Shown: positions 1-7,298 of the stretch, in pieces
Position numbering within the stretch: the stretch's first letter is position 1
Layout: each line of letters begins with the position of its first letter
Assembly (NCBI GenBank): GCA_015075425.1
Contig: JABTUL010000001.1
Span: 1,116,001-1,180,000 of the forward strand
Direction of reading: 5' to 3'
DNA from: Spirochaetales bacterium
Lineage (GTDB): Bacteria > Spirochaetota > Leptospiria > Leptospirales > Leptonemataceae
Length of the DNA stretch: 64,000 bases
The notes under the pieces: model-generated
Databases searched by the model: none
What the model saw: the letters and a program-made list of their open reading frames with translations, nothing else
Told to the model about the DNA's origin: nothing
Program-made: the position numbers and the translations under genes

Positions 1-1
1 T

Positions 2-715
2 ATTATTGAAATTGTATTGAAATGGGTAGCGCTTATGCCGCGCCCCTGGACCTTTTTCAAGGATCCCTGGAATGTTTTTGACTTTGTCATTGTGGCCCTT
101 TCTCTCCTGCCTGTAGGTTCAGAAGCCGTGACGGTTGTGCGACTGTTCCGATTGCTTCGCGTCCTGCGTCTTTTACGGGCTCTGCCGGCTCTCCAGATTT
201 TAGTCAACTCGCTTTTAAAAAGCATTCCTTCCATGGGTTACGTGGGAGTGTTACTCGGGCTGCTCTTTTACATCTATGCTGTGGCTGCCGTATTTCTTTT
301 TGGCAGCAACGACCCCTGGCATTTTAAAGATTTACAAACCGCTTTTGTGACGCTCTTTGGAGTGGTTACCCTTGAGGGATGGACAGATATTATGTATATA
401 CAAATGTTTGGTTGCAATGTGTATCCAGGTCCTGGAGGCGAAGCGGAGTGTCTGCATCCCCGGGCGATGCCGGTGGGTGGCGCATTCTTTTTTATCAGCT
501 TTGTACTCGTCGGGACAATGGTGATCCTCAATTTGTTCATCGGTGTCATTATGAATGGGATGGAAGAGGCTAAATCAGAGCAGGAAGATGCAAGGGTGGC
601 GGATCTGGGAGGAAAGCCGGATTTAAAAGACGACTTCTTTCAGTTGAATCGGCAGTTGACAGAGTTGCAGGAAAGGCTGCGGCGCATCGAAAAGCAGGCG
701 CTGGAGCAAAAATAG
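2..715 (+). CDS. Voltage-gated cation channel, 3' part (5' end outside window)
   Basis: The reading frame is open to the window edge, so only the C-terminal ~237 residues of an inner-membrane ion channel are seen. They begin at the end of S2, followed by an S3-like stretch (FFKDPWNVFDFVIV). An S4 voltage sensor follows, with Arg at every third position (RLFRLLRVLRLLR). Then come S5, the pore loop TLEGWTD (bases 368-388), S6 (MVILNLFIGVIM) and a charged, coiled-coil-like cytoplasmic tail. This is the one-repeat, 24-helix-per-tetramer design of the NaChBac/NavAb family. The filter has Gly after the key Glu and a final Asp, more like calcium-selective channels than the sodium-type LESW filter. 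The pore-S6 loop is long and holds two Cys that could pair. The TTG at base 17 lies inside S2 and is not a real start. Confidence 0.88.
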   Translation: MIEIVLKWVALMPRPWTFFKDPWNVFDFVIVALSLLPVGSEAVTVVRLFRLLRVLRLLRALPALQILVNSLLKSIPSMGYVGVLLGLLFYIYAVAAVFLFGSNDPWHFKDLQTAFVTLFGVVTLEGWTDIMYIQMFGCNVYPGPGGEAECLHPRAMPVGGAFFFISFVLVGTMVILNLFIGVIMNGMEEAKSEQEDARVADLGGKPDLKDDFFQLNRQLTELQERLRRIEKQALEQK

Positions 716-775
716 TCCAGGCTACCAAAAAACTCTTTACAAGGCCTGGAATGCCATCCCCTGTAAACGGGGGGT
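716..775 (+). promoter_or_regulatory. Two hairpins before the orphan ATPase gene
   Basis: The short gap between the channel and the next gene holds two inverted repeats. TCCAGGC (716-722) can pair with GCCTGGA (744-750) across a 21-base loop. CCCC (758-761) can pair with the G-run that starts at 769. That G-run (769-774) is also the only ribosome-binding sequence for the ATG at 782, so the second hairpin could hide it. There is no U-tract, so this is not an intrinsic terminator. Function is inferred from position only. Confidence 0.3.
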
Positions 776-781
776 GCGTTC

Positions 782-1447
782 ATGGGGAAACAGAAGATTT
801 CGGTACGGATACTCGACGAGTCCGCCCGCGGCGAACTGCAGACGGCTTTTGACCGGCTGGAGGCTGAGCTGGGCATCGAATGGCTGGCAGCAACCCTGAC
901 CACAGCCATTCTTGAACTCATTGAGAACGCTGTTAAAGCCAATCTGAAACGAGTTTTTTTTCAGGTGCATGGCTATCGCCTGGATGAACCCGCTTCTTAC
1001 TCTGAAGGGATTCGTCATTTCAAACGTGAGTTTCCGAGCGTAAGCAAGGAAGACTATCGCAAATCGCTCGAAGATCTCAATCTCATGGTTTCTGTGGAAG
1101 TGGACCTGGACCAGGACCGCTTGCTGGTCTTTGTGGAAAACAATACATTGCTCCTCACCGCAGAGGAGGAAAGGATCCGGCGGCAACTGGCCCGGGCCAT
1201 GACAGCGCCGGATCTACTGGAATTCAGCGTTCAGTACGGTGATGAGACGGAAGGCAGCGGGCTGGGACTGGCCATGATCGTCTTTTTGATTCGCACCCTG
1301 GGGTTTAAGCCAGAGCTCTTTCGCATTTACAATCAGGTGGATCGGACCATGGCCCGGCTGGAATTTCCTTTGAATGCCTCGTACGTTTCTCTACGTGAGC
1401 AATACGAACGCGAGCAATCGCTCAAAGTCGGTACGCTTTCAGGATAG
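782..1447 (+). CDS. Orphan GHKL (histidine-kinase-like) ATPase protein
   Basis: A 221-residue soluble protein with the N box of the GHKL fold (ELIENAVKANLKR, about residues 40-52) and a G box (QYGDETEGSGLGLAMI, about 151-166). These bind ATP-Mg in histidine kinases and anti-sigma kinases. It has no dimerisation/phosphoacceptor (DHp) domain, sensor domain or membrane segment, so it cannot autophosphorylate like a classical kinase. A clear paralogue lies at 50346-51092 with the same NAxKANLKR and QYGDxTEG signatures. Its role may be anti-sigma-like serine kinase or nucleotide-dependent partner binding; this is inference. The ATG is preceded by a GGGGGG ribosome site. Its end overlaps the convergent lipoprotein gene by 26 bases. 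Confidence 0.75.
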   Translation: MGKQKISVRILDESARGELQTAFDRLEAELGIEWLAATLTTAILELIENAVKANLKRVFFQVHGYRLDEPASYSEGIRHFKREFPSVSKEDYRKSLEDLNLMVSVEVDLDQDRLLVFVENNTLLLTAEEERIRRQLARAMTAPDLLEFSVQYGDETEGSGLGLAMIVFLIRTLGFKPELFRIYNQVDRTMARLEFPLNASYVSLREQYEREQSLKVGTLSG

Positions 1448-2582
1448 CTGCAAAAAAAATCTGCGCCAGATGTTCACCTCCAGCGTAGGTTAAATGGGTC
1501 CCGTCCCGGTGAGCTTCTTGCCGGGCCATCATTCGTTGCATGCCGCCTTCTCCTCCCAGAGCATTGTAGGTATCAAAAAAAGCAAAGCCCTGTTTCAGCG
1601 CCAGTTCCGCCTGGATGGCACTGATGAGTGGAATTTCTGCCTGGGCCTTGAGACGGCCGCCCACAGAAATCAGGCGTTCCGGCGGACCAAAGACCAGCAC
1701 TGCTCCAGGATAAGCATTTCTTAGTTTTTCAAACCACAGTCTGAGTTGTTCGCGGTAAACATCGGTATCAAAAGGCTGGCGACCGGCCCGCATGGTTTCC
1801 GCTTCGTTGATTCCCGATTGAAGAATGATCAGCTGAGGCCTGTACAGTTCCAGGCCGCAGCGAAGATGTTCGTCAGGAATCCCTTGCATCCAGGCCTGAT
1901 GAAGCCCCATTTGCACAAGGGGGCTCAGGGTAACGCCCGTTGCTTTTTCTAAAATCACTGCGTCCAGAAGCGCGGTATCACGGTTCCCTTTGATTTGTAT
2001 TTTTATTTCTTTTGTGAAAGATCCCGCCAGCCTGAAAAGACGGCACGGACCTTTCATTTCTGGCTTCAGACCAACCAATTCCTGCCCGGAGATTTTTGTC
2101 GGGCTGAGATCCCCGCGAACGATGAGTTTCACCTGATCCGGTACGGTTCGTGATTTGATGTAAAGCGTATGAGAACGCAAGCTGTAGCTAAAACCCGTGA
2201 AACCGAGCCCGGGAAAATCGGGTAAATGAAAAACAGAAAAGGGAATGCGCATTACGCGAATCGCATCTGTACTCAGATGCCTGGCCTCCTGCTGCCGCAG
2301 ATGTGCTTCCCGTCCCAGCGTAACCAGCCCTGCGCCACCGTGGCCAAATCGCTCCGTAAAAAGATTTCGTAATTGCAGGGTGAGATTATCCCCGGAAATT
2401 GTGGAATCACCTATAAAAAGAATGCGAACGACTCCCTCTCTCTTTTCTTCCAGAGTGCGGAGTGCGGCAAAGAAGCTCCGTAAACCACGCCCATGCAAAT
2501 GGTCGATCTCCTGCTCTTCACCCTTACGGTCTGACTGACAGAAAAGGAATAGTCCGGCCAGCAGGCAAAAGAGGGGCTTCAT
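1422..2582 (-). CDS. SGNH/GDSL-type lipoprotein hydrolase
   Basis: A 386-residue protein with a short signal peptide ending in a relaxed lipobox (LFLFC, Cys at about residue 15), so it is probably a lipoprotein facing the periplasm or cell surface. SGNH blocks are visible: nucleophile block ILFIGDSTISGDN (about 54-66), an Asn block (QSGINEAE) and the catalytic dyad block DGTHLTYAGG near the C-terminus. The family removes or transfers acyl or acetyl groups on polysaccharides and lipids. It starts at an ATG that overlaps the stop of the upstream esterase gene by 4 nt, so the two are co-transcribed. It is clearly related to the SGNH half of the fusion protein at 3446-6145, suggesting a shared substrate. 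Confidence 0.8.
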   Translation of the reverse strand: MKPLFCLLAGLFLFCQSDRKGEEQEIDHLHGRGLRSFFAALRTLEEKREGVVRILFIGDSTISGDNLTLQLRNLFTERFGHGGAGLVTLGREAHLRQQEARHLSTDAIRVMRIPFSVFHLPDFPGLGFTGFSYSLRSHTLYIKSRTVPDQVKLIVRGDLSPTKISGQELVGLKPEMKGPCRLFRLAGSFTKEIKIQIKGNRDTALLDAVILEKATGVTLSPLVQMGLHQAWMQGIPDEHLRCGLELYRPQLIILQSGINEAETMRAGRQPFDTDVYREQLRLWFEKLRNAYPGAVLVFGPPERLISVGGRLKAQAEIPLISAIQAELALKQGFAFFDTYNALGGEGGMQRMMARQEAHRDGTHLTYAGGEHLAQIFFAAILKAYRL

Positions 2583-3385
2583 GGTTGCAGGCTCTTTCTT
2601 AGCCGGCTCAGGTGACCTGGCAGGACCTGCTCAAAAAATTTCAGGGAATGCCGGCCGCTATGATTGAAATGGCTTTCGAACAGCACATGGTTCCGGCGAA
2701 AAGACCGGGCCAGTTCCTGATTCTCCTCAAAGGCAAAATCGTCCGGACCGGTTTCGAGGATGATACGCAGCGGTACAGCATCTTGAATGCGGGCCATGCG
2801 GGCAGGCAGATGATAAAGGACCGATAGTTTTTTATAGATTAGCGGATCATCTCCAAGCATACTGTCGAGTCCCCAGCGTCCACGGTGGCGGCTGACATCT
2901 ACAATGCCACTCACGCTGCCGGCCACGGCAAAATATTCGGGATGCATGGCCGCCAGACGCAGTGCCGCCTGGCCTCCCAGAGAGTATCCGGTTACGGCTC
3001 TTTTTATTATTTTAACATTCTTTGCGCTCAGTGTAGTTTCAGCCGCGCCCAGTAGCTCTGTGAGCATGCGGAAGTACTGCCGATCGGGATGGTGCGGGGA
3101 GTCCATCCAGCCGCCATCCGCTTCCATCGTAGGTTGCAAAAGGATAAGCGACAGGTCGGTTGCCAGAGAGCGATTGATACTTAGATACTGTTTCTCATCC
3201 CCGCCCCATCCGTGCAAAAGATAGACCAGCGGCACGGGGCCGCTCAGGGTTTGAGGAAGTTTAACTACATACGGCATGCGCCGCTTCATGGCCTGCGAAG
3301 AAAACGTTAGATACAAAATTCTATCTTTCTCTGAGGCTGCCGGCGACAGCGATACAAATAAAAGGAAGAAAAGGATTCCTTTCAC
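2579..3385 (-). CDS. Exported alpha/beta-hydrolase of the esterase D-like family
   Basis: About 268 residues with an N-terminal hydrophobic signal sequence, then an alpha/beta-hydrolase of the PF00756 (esterase D/antigen 85/feruloyl esterase) type. Visible are the oxyanion region (YLLHGWGGDE), the nucleophile elbow GYSLGG (Ser in GxSxG) and a late His (NHSGRHSLKFF). The Asp is probably in TGPDDFAF. I placed the start at a GTG (3385), which gives a standard signal peptide (MKGILFFLLFVSLSP). A TTG at 3421 would add 12 residues. It is translationally coupled to the SGNH lipoprotein and divergent from the SGNH-MBOAT gene. This suggests an esterase acting on acylated envelope sugars (inference). 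Confidence 0.78.
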   Translation of the reverse strand: MKGILFFLLFVSLSPAASEKDRILYLTFSSQAMKRRMPYVVKLPQTLSGPVPLVYLLHGWGGDEKQYLSINRSLATDLSLILLQPTMEADGGWMDSPHHPDRQYFRMLTELLGAAETTLSAKNVKIIKRAVTGYSLGGQAALRLAAMHPEYFAVAGSVSGIVDVSRHRGRWGLDSMLGDDPLIYKKLSVLYHLPARMARIQDAVPLRIILETGPDDFAFEENQELARSFRRNHVLFESHFNHSGRHSLKFFEQVLPGHLSRLRKSLQP

Positions 3386-3445
3386 AAGCGACACGGTGTA
3401 CTTTGGTTGACCGGCTGGCAAGAGCTTTTAGGGCGGAAGGCTCGC

Positions 3446-6145
3446 ATGCCATCGCGGTTTTATTTCCTTCTGCTCTGGGCGCTCATTCTTGTAACCATTG
3501 GTCTGGCCCAGAGAAAGTGGGGCCTTGACTTGATTTCTCTTCCGGAAATGTCCTGGCTTTCAGGAAAAGCCGGCGAGGAAACGACCGGACCGGAAAAATC
3601 CGCAGAGAAAACGGTAGCGCCGGCAAAACCAACAGGCCCGTTGCACCGTGCTGATGCACTGAAGGATTTTTTTCAGGGTCTGGATGAATCGAATCGCCGT
3701 ACCGTCAGGATATTTTTTTCGGGAGATTCTCAGCTCTGGGGCGATAACATAACGGGAAAGTTACGTGAACTTTTTCAGGAGAAGTACGGTGATGGGGGCA
3801 TCGGTCTTCTTGAACTAACCCGTGATCCAGCCCGGGCCAAAATGGGTCACGAAATTCTCCGTTCCCGTGGTTTTACCGTCGAGGGCATTCCCTACGAATG
3901 GTTTGATCGCCGGGTCCTGCCGGCTGTAGGTTTTAGCGGCCGGAGTTTTCGTAGCGGCGTTGAGTCCCATTTTGAGTACAGGGATCCATCCGGCCGGCCC
4001 TGGCATAATTTTGAATTGCTGTTGCGGCCGGTGAAGGACCAGGCCCGGCTTTCTCTGACTGTAAACAACAGTCAGGAGGACTTTATCATCCGGGAATGCC
4101 ATTCCCTTGTCCGGTCGGTGGATACAGACCGCCTTCACTTTACTCTGCGGGGAGATCCGGTCTACGTGGATGGTGCCCTGCTGGAGAGAAACCAGGGCGT
4201 TGCTTTGAGTTCGGTCGTGCATATGGGTCTGCACGGCGCCTGGCAAACGGCCATCCGTGCGCCCAATCTTTTTTGTGGATTGAAGTGGCTGCGGCCGGAT
4301 CTCATCATTTTGCATTACGGAATCAATGAGTCGGCTTCCCTGGGCAGTCGCTACCGCGGGTTTACGGCACGGCGCTACCGGGAAGAATTAACGGAGTGGT
4401 TAGCGGGGGTCCAGAAAGCCGCCCCGGCCACTCCTGTCCTGCTTTTTGGACTTCTGGAGTATACGCGCGGCGGAAAAGAACCGGCCTACCATCGTGAAAT
4501 TCGGGAAATCCAGGAGCAGGTTGCAGCGGACCTGGGCCTCATCTATTTTGATGCCTACGAAGCGCTGGGTGGTGAGGGTCAGGCAGGCCGACTGCTGGCC
4601 CGGCGATTGCTGCAAAGTGATCTACTTCATTTAACGATGGGTGGTGGCGATCTACTGGCCCGGACCTTTTTTGAGGCTCTCCAGAACGCGAAGGAGAACC
4701 GACCCGCAGCGCCAGAACCTGTACAGAATGAAACGGAAGCCAGCAGCGCTATCCATTTTCATTCCTTTTCCTATGCAGTCTTTCTTGTGGTAGTTTTCTT
4801 CCTGGGAAATTTTCTGCTCCGCTGGCCTGCTTTGCGGTTGCTTCTGTTGCTTCTGGCCTCCTACTATTTTTATGCTTCCTGGAAACTCTGGCCGCTCCTT
4901 ATTATCGTATTCTCCACACTGGTCGATTACCTGGCCTGCCTGGGAATCGACCGGGCTCGCCGGCGTAAGGGCCGGGGACTTTTCTTTTTATTATTCTCGC
5001 TATTTTCGAACCTGGGGCTGCTATTTAGTTTTAAGTATCTGGATTTTGCCATTGGAAGTCTTAATTCTTTGCTTTCCGGCTGGTCGGTAGAACCCCTGCC
5101 GCTGCTGGGATTGCTTCTACCTGTTGGTATATCTTTCTATACATTTCAGACTCTTTCCTATACAATTGATGTCTATCGCGGTCAAATTCCGGTAGAACGC
5201 AATCTGGCCCGTTTTGCCTTTTATGTGGCTTTCTTTCCGCAATTGGTAGCCGGGCCCATAGTGCGCGCGCGCGAATTCCTGCCCGGTTTGCGTCCTGATC
5301 TGACTCATTTTGCCGTGGGTGAGATGGAATTTTTCAGCGGTCTTACGCTAATCTTTCGCGGCCTTTTCAAAAAGGTCATGGCCGATTTTCTGGCGCTGCA
5401 ACTGGTGGACCGATTCTTTGATCAACCTTCCATGTACACTTCTCTGGAAGGTATTCTGGCTGTTTACGGCTACGGACTGCAGATCTATGGAGATTTTTCC
5501 GGTTACACGGATATTGCCATTGGCAGTGCGATGCTGCTGGGATTCCGCCTGACGGATAACTTCAATCGGCCCTACCAGTCCCTGTCGGTTACGGAATTCT
5601 GGCGTCGCTGGCATATCTCTCTGGGGGCCTGGTTGCGCGATTATTTGTACATCAGTCTGGGTGGATCGCGCCAGCGTCTGTACTTCAATTTGCTTGTAAC
5701 GATGGTCCTGGGCGGACTCTGGCATGGGGCTTCCTGGAATTTTGTGCTCTGGGGTGCCTATCATGGTCTGCTCCTTGTTGTGGAGCGCCGCTTCAAGCTG
5801 GATCGGCTGGAAGGATATCGACTCCTCCGCAATGTTCTTGTTCTTCACCTGATTCTTCTGGGCTGGCTACTGTTTCGCGTACAGGATCTTTCCGAGCTGT
5901 CCCGCCTTCTTGCCGTTATCAGCCGACTGGATCTGCGTCTTCCCAACACAACCTGGGAGGCATTCATTGTTTTGCTCCTATGGTATGTGCAGCATCTTTC
6001 TCCACAGCGATTACGTGAGCAGCTGGAAGCCAGGATTCTGAACATGCCTGTCCTTTTCAAGGCACTCCTGGCAAGCGGGGCCCTGGTGCTGCTCCATCAG
6101 TTCGCCACGCAGGAGGGCAGACCCTATATTTATTTTCAGTTTTAG
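3446..6145 (+). CDS. SGNH hydrolase-MBOAT acyltransferase fusion
   Basis: A protein of about 899 residues. It has an N-terminal membrane anchor, a low-complexity linker and a periplasmic SGNH domain (FSGDSQLWGDN; HYGINESASLG; SDLLHLTMGGG). About ten membrane helices follow, forming a DltB/AlgI-type MBOAT domain with the invariant His in GLWHGASWNF. MBOAT proteins move acyl groups across the membrane, and a separate SGNH protein (DltD, AlgJ/AlgX, PatB) usually finishes the transfer to a periplasmic sugar polymer. Here both steps are in one chain, with SGNH first. The ATG at 3446 is chosen because it has a GGCGGAAGG ribosome site. An upstream in-frame start at 3407 would overlap the divergent gene. 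The natural acceptor is unknown. Confidence 0.85.
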   Translation: MPSRFYFLLLWALILVTIGLAQRKWGLDLISLPEMSWLSGKAGEETTGPEKSAEKTVAPAKPTGPLHRADALKDFFQGLDESNRRTVRIFFSGDSQLWGDNITGKLRELFQEKYGDGGIGLLELTRDPARAKMGHEILRSRGFTVEGIPYEWFDRRVLPAVGFSGRSFRSGVESHFEYRDPSGRPWHNFELLLRPVKDQARLSLTVNNSQEDFIIRECHSLVRSVDTDRLHFTLRGDPVYVDGALLERNQGVALSSVVHMGLHGAWQTAIRAPNLFCGLKWLRPDLIILHYGINESASLGSRYRGFTARRYREELTEWLAGVQKAAPATPVLLFGLLEYTRGGKEPAYHREIREIQEQVAADLGLIYFDAYEALGGEGQAGRLLARRLLQSDLLHLTMGGGDLLARTFFEALQNAKENRPAAPEPVQNETEASSAIHFHSFSYAVFLVVVFFLGNFLLRWPALRLLLLLLASYYFYASWKLWPLLIIVFSTLVDYLACLGIDRARRRKGRGLFFLLFSLFSNLGLLFSFKYLDFAIGSLNSLLSGWSVEPLPLLGLLLPVGISFYTFQTLSYTIDVYRGQIPVERNLARFAFYVAFFPQLVAGPIVRAREFLPGLRPDLTHFAVGEMEFFSGLTLIFRGLFKKVMADFLALQLVDRFFDQPSMYTSLEGILAVYGYGLQIYGDFSGYTDIAIGSAMLLGFRLTDNFNRPYQSLSVTEFWRRWHISLGAWLRDYLYISLGGSRQRLYFNLLVTMVLGGLWHGASWNFVLWGAYHGLLLVVERRFKLDRLEGYRLLRNVLVLHLILLGWLLFRVQDLSELSRLLAVISRLDLRLPNTTWEAFIVLLLWYVQHLSPQRLREQLEARILNMPVLFKALLASGALVLLHQFATQEGRPYIYFQF

Positions 6146-6206
6146 ATCGGTTCATCGTCCTATAAAAAGCACTGGACAGTACGGCCGCTGCTGTGCCGGG
6201 GGGACT

Positions 6207-6896
6207 GTGTCCGATGCAAAAATCACAGCACCCGGTGCGGCGATGCTTGTTGACGTCAGCAATTTTACGGCAACAACCAACCATTTCTTTCTTAAAGCGT
6301 CGCCTGCGGGTCTTGCGGCTTTTATTGAGGGATGGAATGAATTTCGCAATCGCTATATTGCGCTCCTGTCAAGCCACGGTGTGGCACCGGCCTATCCGGC
6401 CAATCGCATGGGCGATGGATTTCTAACCCTGATCTATGGCGATTTTCTGGTTACCAGTCGGGTCGTGCATATTGTATGGCGTTTGAATCGTTTTCTTGAT
6501 GATCTTTCAGCCAGGCTACGGCCGTATCTACCGGCCCGACATGCGGGACTGAGTCAGTTGAAAGTAGCGGTCGTCTTTGATCCTCTGGTCTATGAACTGA
6601 TGGTTCCGGTCCGCTTGATGGGCAATAAGACAATAGATCCTAAAGACTATCTATCTCCACATATTAATCTTCTGGCCCGAATGCTTGTCTGGTTTGACAA
6701 AAGCTTCAGCGCCAATTCCCTCTTGATTCCGCATAACGCTCCGGAGTTCCCTGACCTGTATGCTCCCGTTCGGCGGCGTATTATTGAGCAATCAAACCTT
6801 GAGAAGAAAATGAAGGGTTTTTCCAGGGCAGCGATTGGAAAGTATTTACCCGGGGGGATGGACCTGTTGACTGTCGGCCGCTGCCACTTTGTTTGA
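6207..6896 (+). CDS. Protein with a degenerate nucleotide-cyclase-like fold (tentative)
   Basis: 229 residues, GTG start after a G-rich ribosome site. Two short motifs recall class III nucleotidyl cyclases: MLVDVSNFT near the N-terminus (first metal Asp in the DxxxFT pattern) and NRMGDGFLTLIYG about 50 residues later (second metal Asp in GDG). The spacing and the helical segment between them fit that fold. The downstream base-selecting and transition-state residues (an N...R pair) are not apparent, and the C-terminal half is unfamiliar. It could be an inactive cyclase homologue or a pseudo-GGDEF. The call rests on motifs only. Two cNMP-binding proteins lie 1.5-2 kb downstream, which makes a cyclic-nucleotide link tempting but unproven. 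Confidence 0.42.
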   Translation: MSDAKITAPGAAMLVDVSNFTATTNHFFLKASPAGLAAFIEGWNEFRNRYIALLSSHGVAPAYPANRMGDGFLTLIYGDFLVTSRVVHIVWRLNRFLDDLSARLRPYLPARHAGLSQLKVAVVFDPLVYELMVPVRLMGNKTIDPKDYLSPHINLLARMLVWFDKSFSANSLLIPHNAPEFPDLYAPVRRRIIEQSNLEKKMKGFSRAAIGKYLPGGMDLLTVGRCHFV

Positions 6897-6961
6897 GAGC
6901 CTGGGTAAGGTATTCCGGAAGGAGTCCAGCAGGTAAGACCGGCCGGAATTCCAGGGACAGT

Positions 6962-6987
6962 GCGCTGCAGAAAGCGATGCTTTTTTT
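6962..6987 (+). terminator. Possible weak intrinsic terminator
   Basis: A small hairpin (CGCT at 6963-6966 with AGCG at 6973-6976) is followed by seven T (6981-6987). It sits between the cyclase-like gene and rpsR. The stem is short, so termination would be weak at best. The rest of the 128-base gap shows no convincing promoter. Confidence 0.3.
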
Positions 6988-7024
6988 GATTGCCGGATAG
7001 GTTTGCTTACCGTAACTGACCGGG

Positions 7025-7297
7025 ATGCAGGAAAAAGAGCGCGTCTCAGAACAGAATCCGGAAGAGGGTGGCGATCGTAAGAAGCCGCCGGCGCGTCGCT
7101 TTCGTAAGAAGGTCCTCGATACCCGTACTGTAGATATCAATTTTCTCAAACCAGAGGAACTGGAACGATTTATCTCCCGCACAGGCAAAATTCTGCCCCG
7201 CCGTATGACCGGAGCAACTGCCCGGATTCAACGCAAAATTTCCCGTGAAATCAAGCGGGCTCGCCAGATCAACCTGCTGCCTTTCCTGAAAAAATAG
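7025..7297 (+). CDS. rpsR: 30S ribosomal protein bS18
   Basis: 90 residues. The last ~60 match S18 closely (FRKKVLDTRTVDINFLKPEE, then SRTGKILPRRMTGATARIQR and an IKRARQINLLPF end), with a charged N-terminal extension. S18 binds 16S rRNA at the platform beside bS6. It has no cysteine, so it is the zinc-free form. It is unusual that rpsF, ssb and rplI, the usual partners, are absent on both sides. It stands between a cyclase-like gene and a convergent esterase-like gene whose stop is 2 bases away. It may therefore be a relocated sole copy or a second, zinc-independent paralogue. The ATG is preceded by a GGGATGCAGG-like region without a strong ribosome site. Confidence 0.9.
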   Translation: MQEKERVSEQNPEEGGDRKKPPARRFRKKVLDTRTVDINFLKPEELERFISRTGKILPRRMTGATARIQRKISREIKRARQINLLPFLKK

Positions 7298-7298
7298 T

